DNA of 64,000 bases from Casp-actino8 sp001510455 (GTDB lineage Bacteria > Actinomycetota > Acidimicrobiia > Acidimicrobiales > Ilumatobacteraceae). This document shows, piece after piece, positions 47,941-56,159 of this stretch. The number at the start of each line of letters is the position of its first letter. Positions within the stretch are counted from its first letter, which is position 1. The stretch spans positions 1 through 64,000 of the forward strand of contig JAQCIK010000001.1 in NCBI GenBank assembly GCA_027592035.1, written 5' to 3'. Made by a program: the position numbers and the translations under genes. Under the pieces are notes generated by a model. It was not told the origin of the DNA and made no database searches. It saw only the letters and a list, made by a program, of their open reading frames with translations.

Positions 47941-48180
47941 GTGCGTGATCTGGTGATGTATGTGATGGTCGTGATCAACGTCCTGTCGACGATCGGTATG
48001 GTCGCCGGGATCCTCATGCACAGTGGCAAGGGTGGCGGCCTCTCCGACATGTTCGGTGGTGGCGGTGGTGCCGCCCTCGGGTCGGCGGCCGCCGAACGGA
48101 ACCTCAATCGCATCACGTTCGTCTTCGTCCTCGTGTGGGTGGTGTCGATCCTCAGTCTGGGTTTCCTTCTCGTTCGTTGA
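47941..48180 (+). CDS. secG: Protein translocase subunit SecG
   Basis: A 79-residue membrane protein of the SecYEG channel. Two membrane segments (VMYVMVVINVLSTIGMVAGI and FVFVLVWVVSILSLGFLLV) flank the conserved glycine-rich loop KGGGLSDMFGGGGG. The GTG start is inferred from the TAGGAT hexamer and the first membrane segment. It follows tpiA in many actinobacteria, but here the ABC remnant intervenes. Confidence 0.93.
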   Translation: MRDLVMYVMVVINVLSTIGMVAGILMHSGKGGGLSDMFGGGGGAALGSAAAERNLNRITFVFVLVWVVSILSLGFLLVR

Positions 48181-48223
48181 CGGTTGGTCGCCCGAACGTC
48201 GTCCCGGTATCGTGACGGCTCTC

Positions 48224-48307
48224 GTCGAAGTGGCGGAATAGGCAGACGCGCTAGCTTGAGGGGCTAGTGATCGTAAGATCGTGGGGGTTCAAGTCCCCCC
48301 TTCGACA
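48224..48307 (+). tRNA. tRNA-Leu (anticodon GAG)
   Basis: An 84-base class II tRNA. Acceptor GTCGAAG/CTTCGAC (48224-48230 with 48300-48306), discriminator A48307. Anticodon arm CTAGC-TTGAGGG-GCTAG gives GAG. The long variable arm (GATCGTAAGATC, a perfect hairpin) is as expected for leucine. T-arm GGGGG-TTCAAGT-CCCCC. CCA is not encoded. A TATCGT hexamer at 48208-48213 is a plausible -10. Confidence 0.95.
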
Positions 48308-48320
48308 CAGGTGAGACTCG

Positions 48321-50114
48321 GTGGTTCCGGTGACGAATATTCACGGCCGGGGTCGGAAGTGGGTACCAGATTTCCACTACGGTCGCAGGGTGCTCCGGCG
48401 TCTCCTCGCTCTTGTACTGATCGTTTCGTCCGTGGTCACGGCTTCGTCGTTCCGGGTCGCCGCCGAGCCTTCTTCTGATGACGACGATTCGCTTCGCCCG
48501 ATGATCGTGGGTGGCGTGCCGGCCGAACCCAAGTGGGGATCCGTCGTGGTGCGCATCGACATCGGTGGATCGCTGTGCAGCGGGACCCTCATCAGTCAGC
48601 AATGGGTTCTGACGGCGGGCCACTGTATCGAGGATCGTGCGACAGTGTACGTGGGGTCGACGTCGGTTCCGAGCCTCGGTTCAGTCGGCGGGGCTACCGG
48701 CTACGCCCATCCGTATTACTCGTACAACTCCTTTCAATTGATCTACGACTTCGGCTTGTATCGCCTCGACGCGCCAGCAGCGATCGACGCTGGTTCCCTG
48801 CCCCGTTTGGCTTCCTACGACGACACCAGTTCGTGGGCTCCCGGGACTCCGGTTCAAGCGATCGGATGGGGTGTCACGAGTCCGGGTGGCAGCGTGTCGC
48901 CGACCATGCTCAGTGGAGCCATGCAGATCGTCGACAAGTCGAGTTGTTCCGACCTCGACCTGTCGCTTGGCAATGTGTTCGATGCTAGTACCGCCATCTG
49001 TACGTTCGCCGTCGGGGTGTCGTCGTGCAACGGCGATTCGGGAGGGCCGGTTGTCGCCAACGTCGGCGGGGTCGACACGGTGGTCGGTGTGACGAGCTAC
49101 GGACCGGTGGCCTGTAACGGTCATTCCGTAGCGGCCTGGACACCCAGTGCTCTCACCTGGATACGGTCGAAGACCGGTCTGGCACTCGGGTCAGGAGCGG
49201 GTCCGCCCTCCACTGGTCTCGAGATCACTCGCGTCTTCGGCCTCGACCGGTACGAAACCGCAGCCGCGGTCGGTGCGATCTGGGAGGAAGCCGGAACGGT
49301 CTTCGTGGCCACCGGCGCCAAGTTCCCCGACGCGTTGGCCGCCGGCGCCGCCGCGACTGCGTACGGGGTTCCGGTTCTGCTCGTACGACCCGACTCGATA
49401 CCCGAGGCGACCCGTCTGCTCCTCGAGCGAATTGCCCCGACCACCATCGTTCTGGCCGGAGGTCCCGCCGCGATCAGCGTGGCCGTCGAGGATCAGTTAC
49501 GTGCGCTCACCGGAGCAACCATCGAACGGGAAGGGGGCCTCGACCGCTACGAAACGGCCGACTTGCTCACCGGTGACGCCTGGGACGGCTACGTGAGCGA
49601 TCGAATCTGGGTTGCGAGCGGACGTGATTTCGCCGACCCGCTCATCGCATCGACGGCCGCGGCCGTGTTCGGGGACGCTTTCGTCCTGATCGATGGACTC
49701 CGTCCTTTGCCGGCGTTCACCAAGGATCGTCTCACGTCCTTGGCACCCAGTCGGATCACCGTCGTGGGCTCGGTCGATGCCTTCGCTGCGACGACGCTCG
49801 ACGAGCTGGCCACTTTCGCAACGGTGACGACGGTCGCCGACCCCGATGTCACGAAACGTTCGGTCGACGTGTGGGCCGATCTCGAGGTGTCGGAATGGGC
49901 GGCGTTGGCCACGGTCGCCAACTTTCCTGATGCTCTTTCGGCGGTTCCTTTCTCGGCTCTCGAACCGGTATCGCCGCTCATGCTCGTGCCTCCCACCTGC
50001 GTACCCGCGGGTGTACGGAGCGAGATGACACGTCTCGGCGTGTCCTCACTCGCGATCTTCGGTGGGCCGGCCGCGCTCAGTGAAACCGTCGAAGCGCTGG
50101 TTGCTTGCGGCTGA
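48321..50114 (+). CDS. Secreted trypsin-like serine protease with cell-wall-binding repeats
   Basis: A 597-residue exported protein. A basic N-terminus and hydrophobic run (RRLLALVLIVSSVVTASS) form a signal peptide; the true start may be GTG 48390. Residues about 62-275 are a chymotrypsin-fold protease: mature-like IVGG, His101 in LTAGHC, Asp143 in YDFGLYRLD, Ser240 in CNGDSGGP. Residues about 303-597 contain three CWB2-type repeats (VFGLDRYETAAAVG, REGGLDRYETADLL, FGGPAALSETVEAL), which anchor proteins to the cell wall. All triad residues are present, so activity is expected. Substrate and processing are unknown. Confidence 0.87.
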   Translation: MVPVTNIHGRGRKWVPDFHYGRRVLRRLLALVLIVSSVVTASSFRVAAEPSSDDDDSLRPMIVGGVPAEPKWGSVVVRIDIGGSLCSGTLISQQWVLTAGHCIEDRATVYVGSTSVPSLGSVGGATGYAHPYYSYNSFQLIYDFGLYRLDAPAAIDAGSLPRLASYDDTSSWAPGTPVQAIGWGVTSPGGSVSPTMLSGAMQIVDKSSCSDLDLSLGNVFDASTAICTFAVGVSSCNGDSGGPVVANVGGVDTVVGVTSYGPVACNGHSVAAWTPSALTWIRSKTGLALGSGAGPPSTGLEITRVFGLDRYETAAAVGAIWEEAGTVFVATGAKFPDALAAGAAATAYGVPVLLVRPDSIPEATRLLLERIAPTTIVLAGGPAAISVAVEDQLRALTGATIEREGGLDRYETADLLTGDAWDGYVSDRIWVASGRDFADPLIASTAAAVFGDAFVLIDGLRPLPAFTKDRLTSLAPSRITVVGSVDAFAATTLDELATFATVTTVADPDVTKRSVDVWADLEVSEWAALATVANFPDALSAVPFSALEPVSPLMLVPPTCVPAGVRSEMTRLGVSSLAIFGGPAALSETVEALVACG

Positions 50115-50735
50115 TCACAGCAGACTGCTGAATGCGGCCAGCAACTCGTCGTAGTCGTCGAAGGCGGGAAAGTGGGGGAACTCCGCCTTGACGTTCTCGG
50201 GAGCGTGGAACAAGAAGCCGGCGTCGGCCTCGGCGAGCATGGTGGTGTCGTTGTACGAATCGCCGGCGGCGAAGATGCGATAGTTCAGTTGTCGCAGTGC
50301 CTTCACTGCGTGACGTTTCTGGTCGGTCATCCTCAACTCGTAGTCGGTGATGAGATCGCCGGAGACGATCAAACGGTGACAGAGAATCGTCGGCATTCCC
50401 AGATGACGCATGAGGGGACGGGCGAACTGCTCGAACGTGTCGGACAAGATGACCACCTGCGTTCTCTCGCGTAACGCATCGAGGAATTCTCGAGCTCCCG
50501 GCAGGGGAGACAATCCACCGATCACGTCCTCGATGGCCGACATCGTGAGACCGTGTTCGGCGAGGATTCCGAGACGCCCCTGCATCAGGACGTCGTAATC
50601 GGGCTCGTCTCGGGTCGTTCTTCGGAGTTCGTCGATACCGGTGGTTTCGGCGACGGCAATCCATATTTCGGGCACGAGGACACCCTCGAGATCGAGAGTG
50701 ACCACGGTCTGCTTCGGTGTCTCGTTCGTCGTCAT
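50115..50735 (-). CDS. thrH: ThrH, phosphoserine/homoserine HAD phosphatase-phosphotransferase
   Basis: A 206-residue HAD enzyme. CLDLEGVLVPEIW-type motif I here reads LDLEGVLVPEIWIAVAE, motif II is VVILSDTFEQFARP, and motif III is AAGDSYNDTTML. The whole sequence is close to Pseudomonas ThrH, known to act as a phosphoserine phosphatase and to transfer the phosphate to homoserine. It could replace SerB in serine synthesis. The ATG lies 16 bases after the stop of the acyl-CoA dehydrogenase, with GAGGAGAG upstream. Confidence 0.93.
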   Translation of the reverse strand: MTTNETPKQTVVTLDLEGVLVPEIWIAVAETTGIDELRRTTRDEPDYDVLMQGRLGILAEHGLTMSAIEDVIGGLSPLPGAREFLDALRERTQVVILSDTFEQFARPLMRHLGMPTILCHRLIVSGDLITDYELRMTDQKRHAVKALRQLNYRIFAAGDSYNDTTMLAEADAGFLFHAPENVKAEFPHFPAFDDYDELLAAFSSLL

Positions 50736-50751
50736 TTCTCTCCTCGCATGT

Positions 50752-51900
50752 TCAGAGGCCCATGTCCTTGGCGACGATCGTCTTCATCACCTCGGTGGTT
50801 CCGCCGTAGATCGTCGTGACACGAGCATCGGCATAAGCACGTGCAATCGGGTATTCGCTCATGTATCCGTAACCACCGAACAATTGCAGACACTCGTCGA
50901 CGACCCTCTTCTGGAGTTCCGTGCACCAGAACTTGGCCGCCGAGGCATCGGCGGCGGAGAGTTCGTCGGCATTGAGGGCGACGATGCATTTGTCGACGTA
51001 GGCCTGCGCGACCTCGACTGCAGTTCTTTGTTCGGCCAGCACGAACTTCGTGTTCTGAAACGACCCGATGGTCGATCCGAAAGCCCGACGTTCGGTCACG
51101 TAGTCGACGGTCCAGTCGACGGCCGCCCGTGCTGTCGCCACACCTGTGACGGCGATGGACAGTCTCTCTTGAGCCAGGTTCGAGGTCAGGTAGTCGAACG
51201 CTCTTCCTTCGTCTCCGAGTCGATTGGCCACTGGCACGCGGGCATCGGAGAAGAACAGCTCCGCTGTGTCCTGACTGTGCATGCCGATCTTGTCGAGATT
51301 TCGCCCCCGCTCGAAGCCCTCGGTTCCACGCTCGACGACGAGGAGCGTCATTCCGGAGTGGCGAGCTTCGGGATCGGTCTTGACGGCGACGATCACGAGG
51401 TCACTGTTGATGCCGTTGGTGATGAAGGTCTTCGATCCGTTCACGACGTAGACGTCTCCGTCGCGGTGAGCGGTCGTCGATATGCCGGCCAGATCGCTTC
51501 CGGTGCCAGGTTCGGTCATCGCAATGGCGGTCACGAGTTCTCCGGATGCGATACCGGGAAGCCATCGTTCCTTCTGTTCATCGTTGGCGATGTCGGTGAA
51601 GTACGGCGTCGTGATGTCGTTGTGCAGCGTGAGACCGAGACCGGCTCCTCCGATCCCGGCTCGTGCGAGTTCCTCGGCGATCACTGCGTTGAAGCGAAAG
51701 TCACTCGAGCCACCTCCTCCGTACTGCTCGGGGATCGCCATGCCGAGGAATCCGTGGCGACCGGCCGCCACGTACAACTCGCGAGGAGCGATGCCGGCGG
51801 TTTCCCAGTCGAGGTAATGAGGGGATATCTCCTTGGCCACGAAGGACCGGAAACTGTCGGCGAAGGCGAGGTGTTCGGCCTCGTAGAGGTCTCGTTTCAC
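50752..51900 (-). CDS. Acyl-CoA dehydrogenase
   Basis: A 382-residue FAD enzyme of the acyl-CoA dehydrogenase family. AMTEPGTGSDLAGI binds FAD and substrate, QDTAELFFSDARVP and QLFGGYGYMSEYPIARAYAD are typical, and the C-terminal TTIYGGTTEVMKTIVAKDM places the catalytic glutamate in the usual short-chain position (YGGTTEVMK). It starts with GTG at 51900 and is followed by thrH. The substrate is unknown; the surrounding genes suggest a catabolic role. Confidence 0.9.
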   Translation of the reverse strand: MKRDLYEAEHLAFADSFRSFVAKEISPHYLDWETAGIAPRELYVAAGRHGFLGMAIPEQYGGGGSSDFRFNAVIAEELARAGIGGAGLGLTLHNDITTPYFTDIANDEQKERWLPGIASGELVTAIAMTEPGTGSDLAGISTTAHRDGDVYVVNGSKTFITNGINSDLVIVAVKTDPEARHSGMTLLVVERGTEGFERGRNLDKIGMHSQDTAELFFSDARVPVANRLGDEGRAFDYLTSNLAQERLSIAVTGVATARAAVDWTVDYVTERRAFGSTIGSFQNTKFVLAEQRTAVEVAQAYVDKCIVALNADELSAADASAAKFWCTELQKRVVDECLQLFGGYGYMSEYPIARAYADARVTTIYGGTTEVMKTIVAKDMGL

Positions 51901-51938
51901 CCGACCAGTATCGCCGGAACGCCGGTATCGGGACGGGT

Positions 51939-52679
51939 CTAGGCCCAGCCGCCGGCGTAGGCGACGAATTGTCCGGTCGTGAAACGACTCGATCCGTCGA
52001 GGAACGCCATGCAGAACGCGGCGAATTCGTCCATGGTGCCGAGGCGGCGGAGGGGAACACGAGCCTCGATCCGAGCCCTCACCGCCGGATCATCGGCGCC
52101 GGTCGCCGCTCGGAACGCCGGAAAGTCCATGAAGTTGGTACCGACCGCGTTCACCTGCACGCCGTGCCGGGCGACCTCGGCCGCCACGTTCTTCACCAGC
52201 ATGGTCGCGCCGGCTCGGGCCGCCGAATACAGGGGGGCGTCGATCGCCGGACGTACGGCCGTCGCACTCGTGATCACGAGGATCTGTCCGGCGTTGGCGT
52301 CGACGAGTCGGGGGGTGACGGCTCGTAAGAAGTGGTAGGGAGCCTCGAGGCATCCGGCCACCACTTTCCGCAAGTCGTCCACCGTGGAATGCAGGAAGGA
52401 TCCGGTCACGATCTGCCCCGAGAACATGACGGCCGAGTCGATTCGGCCGAAGATCTCGTCGGCGGCGTCGACGAGGGCAGAGCTGGCGGCGTGAGTGGGG
52501 GCCGAACCTCCCACGACGGCGTGCAGGCGGGCACCCCGCGACGTGATCTCGTCCACGAGATCGGGGGCCGGGTCGCCGGCGACGATGTCGAAGCCTCGCT
52601 CGGCCAAGTGACGGCAAAGAGACGGGCCGACGTAGAAACGAGCATCGGCCACGAGGGCCACGGGACGATCGGACGGCAT
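51939..52679 (-). CDS. Halohydrin dehalogenase-like SDR protein
   Basis: A 246-residue short-chain-dehydrogenase-fold protein with three dehalogenase hallmarks. The catalytic Lys of SDRs is Arg: Ser138, Tyr151 and Arg155 lie in VITSAT and YSAARAGAT, the same spacing as Ser132-Tyr145-Arg149 of HheC. The NAD-binding glycine loop is replaced by VADARFYVG, matching the T-x4-(F/Y)-x-G pattern except for Ala in place of Thr. The C-terminal RRLGTMDEFAAFCMAFL to GQFVAYAGG also resembles HheC. Such enzymes convert vicinal halohydrins to epoxides and release halide. A degenerate SDR of other function is the alternative. The ATG follows TACCCT by six bases. Confidence 0.72.
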   Translation of the reverse strand: MPSDRPVALVADARFYVGPSLCRHLAERGFDIVAGDPAPDLVDEITSRGARLHAVVGGSAPTHAASSALVDAADEIFGRIDSAVMFSGQIVTGSFLHSTVDDLRKVVAGCLEAPYHFLRAVTPRLVDANAGQILVITSATAVRPAIDAPLYSAARAGATMLVKNVAAEVARHGVQVNAVGTNFMDFPAFRAATGADDPAVRARIEARVPLRRLGTMDEFAAFCMAFLDGSSRFTTGQFVAYAGGWA

Positions 52680-52685
52680 GGGCGA

Positions 52686-52691
52686 AGGGTA
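52686..52691 (-). promoter_or_regulatory. -10 hexamer TACCCT of the halohydrin dehalogenase-like gene
   Basis: TACCCT, six bases, then ATG at 52679 on the minus strand. Confidence 0.6.
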
Positions 52692-52708
52692 GGTAGTGGC
52701 AGGGCTAT

Positions 52709-52724
52709 TGTCAATTGTGTGACA
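52709..52724. promoter_or_regulatory. Candidate operator TGTCA-N6-TGACA between divergent genes
   Basis: TGTCAATTGTGTGACA sits midway in the 64-base interval between the dehalogenase-like gene and the sulfatase gene. It has perfect 5-bp arms around six bases and overlaps a TATTGT that could be the sulfatase -10. It looks like a dimeric repressor site. No repressor gene is adjacent. Confidence 0.4.
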
Positions 52725-52743
52725 CACGTCGCGAGGAGGCACG

Positions 52744-55029
52744 GTGGCAACTGACCCAGGATCGTCCTTCGAACCCGGCTTCGGAGGTCGTATCGGTTCG
52801 ACACTGGCCGACTCCGAAGCGTGGTGGCCGACGGCCCCTCACCCGGGTGAGAGCGCACCGAACGTCGTCGTCATCTTGTTGGACGATCTCGGTTTCTCGC
52901 ACCTCGGGTGCTTCGGCTCGACGATCGACACACCGAACATCGACCGACTGGCGAAAGGTGGCCTCCGATACACCAACTTTCACGTGACGCCGTTGTGTTC
53001 ACCGACACGAGCAGCACTACTCACCGGACGGAATCATCATGCGGTCGGTATGCGTTCGGTCTCGAACATGAATTCCGGGTTCCCGCACATGCGTGGGCGG
53101 ATCTCTCCGCAGGCGGCCACCATCGCCGAGATGCTCCGCGATGAGGGCTACGCCACGTTCGCGCTCGGGAAGTGGCATCTATGTCCCATGACCGATTGTT
53201 CACAGGCGGGGCCGTTCGATCAATGGCCGCTGCAGCGTGGCTTCGATCGTTTCTACGGCTTCCTCGACGGAGAGACCGATCAGTTCCACCCCGAATTGGT
53301 GTACGACAATCACTGGATCGAGCCACCGGGTGGTCCAGAGGACGGCTATCACCTCTCGGAGGATCTCGTCGACAAGGCGATCGAATTCGTGCACGACACG
53401 AAAGGTGTGCGACCCGATCGCCCCTTCTTCATGTATTTGGCATTCGGCGCGACACATGCTCCGCATCAGGCGCCCGATGCGTACTTGCAGAAGTACCGCG
53501 GAGTCTTCGACGAGGGATGGGACGTCTGGCGCGAGCGATGGTTCGAACGGCAGCTCGAACTCGGGCTCCTGCCGGCGGGGACCCGCTTGGCGCCTCGTAA
53601 CCCCGGTGTCGAGGCCTGGTCGGATCTCACCGACAATCAGCGTCGTCTCGCCTGTCGTCTCCAGGAGGCTTTCGCGGCCTTTCTCGACCACACTGACGCC
53701 CAGATCGGTCGCTTGCTCGACGCTCTGGAACGGCTCGGCCTCTCCGACGACACGATGATCGTTTTTCTGGCCGACAACGGAGCCAGTCAGGAAGGTGGGC
53801 CCTTCGGAGTTCTGCACGAGATGAAATTCTTCAATTTCTTGATCGAAACGCCCGACGAGGCGATCGAAAGAATCGACGACATCGGAGGACCCCACTCGCA
53901 CAGCAACTATCCGTGGGGATGGGCTCAGGTGGGCAACTCGCCCTTCAAGTGGTACAAGCAGAACACGCATGAAGGGGGAGTTCACGTTCCGCTCGTGATT
54001 CGATGGCCACGCGGTATCTCGAGGGTCGGAGAAATTCGCGATCAGTTCCACCACGTGAACGACGTCGTCCCGACCATTCTGGAGGCGATCGGCGTTCGAG
54101 CTCCGGTGGTCTTCCGCGGCATCGACCAGCTACCGGTGTCGGGCACTGCCATGAACTACACGTTCGATGATCCGACATGTGAATCGAACAAGTCGGTGCA
54201 GTACTTCGAGATGCACGGACACCGAGCGATCTACGCCGACGGTTGGAAGGCCGTCACTCGGCACGAGATGGGCACGAACTTCGATGAGGATCGCTGGGAG
54301 CTCTATCACGTGGCAGTCGATCGATCCGAGACCGAAGACCTGGCCGCCGACGAACCGAAGCGATTGCAAGAACTGATTGCCTTGTGGTGGCGGGAAGCCG
54401 AGCGTGAGGGAGTTCTGCCACTCGACGATCGTGGTATCGAGTTGATGGGTGTGCGATTCGCGGCCAATACCCCGCATCCACCCGATCGGGTGTATCGGTA
54501 CCGGCCACCCATGAGCCCGCTGCCCGCACAGGCGTCACCTGCAATCGGAGGACGGAGCTGGGATCTCGAAGCGCTGGTCGAACGAGCCGTGGATGATGAC
54601 GGTGTTCTCTATGCGTCGGGCACCGAGAACTCCGGGATGAGTGTGTTCGTTCTCGACGATCGTCTGGTGTTCGACTACAACGAATTCGGCACTCACCATC
54701 AGGTCGTCTCATCGAAGTCGATCGGAGCGGGGGAGCATCGCCTCGGCATCGTCTTTCGTCGCGAAGGTCGGGGCGGGTCGGCCCGTCTCGTGATCGACGG
54801 CGAGGAATGCGGCGTGGTGTCGCTCCCGTTCGTCATGCGAACCATGAGTTCGGTCGGTCCATCGGTGGGGTACGACCATGGGTCGCCGGTCGGTCTTGCT
54901 TACTCGTCCAGACGGGATGGGTTCCCCTTCACCGGACGGTTGCGTGAGGTGGTCATTCGTCTCGTCAGCCGGCACCACGACAGCGACGCCGCAGCATCGG
55001 AGGCCCGGACGACGATGGGTCGTCAATGA
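52744..55029 (+). CDS. Type I sulfatase (arylsulfatase family)
   Basis: A 761-residue alkaline-phosphatase-superfamily sulfatase. The metal Asp pair is in VILLDDLGFSHLG, and Cys85 in the CSPTR motif is the residue converted to formylglycine. FALGKWHL, FMYLAFGATHAPHQAP and the FLADNGASQEGG metal site follow. The first 560 or so residues cover the catalytic domain; about 200 more form an extra C-terminal beta-rich region (VLDDRLVFDYNEFG, LVIDGEECG). No signal peptide is seen, so it is probably cytoplasmic. GTG is preceded by AGGAGG at good spacing. It hydrolyses a sulfate ester of unknown identity. Confidence 0.88.
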   Translation: MATDPGSSFEPGFGGRIGSTLADSEAWWPTAPHPGESAPNVVVILLDDLGFSHLGCFGSTIDTPNIDRLAKGGLRYTNFHVTPLCSPTRAALLTGRNHHAVGMRSVSNMNSGFPHMRGRISPQAATIAEMLRDEGYATFALGKWHLCPMTDCSQAGPFDQWPLQRGFDRFYGFLDGETDQFHPELVYDNHWIEPPGGPEDGYHLSEDLVDKAIEFVHDTKGVRPDRPFFMYLAFGATHAPHQAPDAYLQKYRGVFDEGWDVWRERWFERQLELGLLPAGTRLAPRNPGVEAWSDLTDNQRRLACRLQEAFAAFLDHTDAQIGRLLDALERLGLSDDTMIVFLADNGASQEGGPFGVLHEMKFFNFLIETPDEAIERIDDIGGPHSHSNYPWGWAQVGNSPFKWYKQNTHEGGVHVPLVIRWPRGISRVGEIRDQFHHVNDVVPTILEAIGVRAPVVFRGIDQLPVSGTAMNYTFDDPTCESNKSVQYFEMHGHRAIYADGWKAVTRHEMGTNFDEDRWELYHVAVDRSETEDLAADEPKRLQELIALWWREAEREGVLPLDDRGIELMGVRFAANTPHPPDRVYRYRPPMSPLPAQASPAIGGRSWDLEALVERAVDDDGVLYASGTENSGMSVFVLDDRLVFDYNEFGTHHQVVSSKSIGAGEHRLGIVFRREGRGGSARLVIDGEECGVVSLPFVMRTMSSVGPSVGYDHGSPVGLAYSSRRDGFPFTGRLREVVIRLVSRHHDSDAAASEARTTMGRQ

Positions 55030-55046
55030 CGAGGTCCTCCGGTCGT

Positions 55047-56069
55047 TCAGGACACGTCGACTCGAACGAGCAATAGACGGGCGGGGGTCGTCGCCACGAC
55101 TCGCGCGTCGTGATCGACGGGAACGACGAACGACCCGCTCTCGTGGATTCGATGGGTTGTCGATGACACCGAGGTCTTCACCTGCGTCTCACCCGTCAGC
55201 ACGTAGATCATGGTGAACGTGTCGGGCCCGACCGTCGGGACGGTCCAGGACGTGTCCGTCTCCATGTCGATCACTCGAACATCGGCACGCGAATGAGTCG
55301 CGTCGTCCACGCCGGTGTCAGATTCACGGATTCCGGTGTCGACTTTCTTCCAGGTGGCGTTCTCGTGTGTGTAGCGCACGAAGCGCTGTCCGTCCCATGT
55401 TCGGGTCGGATCGACCTCAGAGGTCGTGAAGTCGAAATCGTGATCGGCGATCGTCAGATGTTCGGCCGGGCATCCGATCTCGACGACTTCGAGATCGGCG
55501 GAGCATTCGAGAACTCGATGTCGGATGTGAGGGGGCTGGGTGACGCATTCACCGGCCCGAAGCACGAAGGGCTCACCTTGACCTTCATAGGCGAGTCGGA
55601 CCCATCCGCGTTGACAGAAGATCAACTGGAAGAGTACGTCGTGATGGTGTGGATAGTCGGGTACCGGACCGGCGGTGCGAATCCGAATGTGCGAAGCGAT
55701 GACCGCTCCGCCTTGTCGATCGGGAACGATGTCGCGATATTCCATGCCGGCCCGGCCCACGTGCCAGGCCTCGTCTCCTGAAGTCATCTGAAAAGTGGAT
55801 GTCAGCGAGGGACGCGAATTCGCCGACGGAAGAACCGCCGCGTCCGGAGCCGCTGAGTCACCGAGAACAGCGACGTCGTCCAGAACGATGTGCGGTCGCG
55901 GGGCATCGGCGCGGACCAGTCGAAGCCTCACTCCGTGTCCGTCGAGAGTGACCCGGCGCGGATCGTCGGCTGGATAGACGTCGACGATTCTCCATCCGAG
56001 CGAGACGAGTCGGTCGGTGTCGCCCGCGATGTCGCGGCAGGGCACCTCGACCGTGGTTCGTGACGTCAC
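55047..56069 (-). CDS. Cupin-domain protein
   Basis: A 340-residue protein. A cupin lies at about residues 115-215: HIRIRTAGPVPDYPHHHDV holds a metal-binding His cluster and LRAGECVTQPPHIRHRVL the second motif. A second, weaker cupin-like barrel (WTVPTVGPDTFTMIYVLTGE to VPVDHDARVV) ends the protein. The first 75 residues (VSLGWRIVDVYPADDPR) look like a small separate domain. It may be a dioxygenase, isomerase or sensor; no function is assigned. The GTG at 56069 is six bases after TACAGT; the frame runs open to 56609 but without homology. It converges on the sulfatase. Confidence 0.72.
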   Translation of the reverse strand: MTSRTTVEVPCRDIAGDTDRLVSLGWRIVDVYPADDPRRVTLDGHGVRLRLVRADAPRPHIVLDDVAVLGDSAAPDAAVLPSANSRPSLTSTFQMTSGDEAWHVGRAGMEYRDIVPDRQGGAVIASHIRIRTAGPVPDYPHHHDVLFQLIFCQRGWVRLAYEGQGEPFVLRAGECVTQPPHIRHRVLECSADLEVVEIGCPAEHLTIADHDFDFTTSEVDPTRTWDGQRFVRYTHENATWKKVDTGIRESDTGVDDATHSRADVRVIDMETDTSWTVPTVGPDTFTMIYVLTGETQVKTSVSSTTHRIHESGSFVVPVDHDARVVATTPARLLLVRVDVS

Positions 56070-56075
56070 GAGCCG

Positions 56076-56081
56076 ACTGTA
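56076..56081 (-). promoter_or_regulatory. -10 hexamer TACAGT of the cupin gene
   Basis: TACAGT, six bases, then GTG at 56069 on the minus strand. Confidence 0.55.
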
Positions 56082-56127
56082 GCGACGATCGAAGGCGGCT
56101 TGCGTGCTCGTCTGTGCGAACATGGGA

Positions 56128-56148
56128 CCTTTCCACGAGTCGGAAAGG
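56128..56148 (+). promoter_or_regulatory. Perfect 7-bp hairpin containing the ribosome-binding site of the SDR operon
   Basis: CCTTTCC (56128-56134) pairs with GGAAAGG (56142-56148) over a 7-base loop. The right arm is the purine-rich sequence 11 bases before the ATG of the five-gene operon. It could hide the ribosome-binding site or be a protein-binding palindrome. Confidence 0.45.
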
Positions 56149-56159
56149 TGAACGAATCG

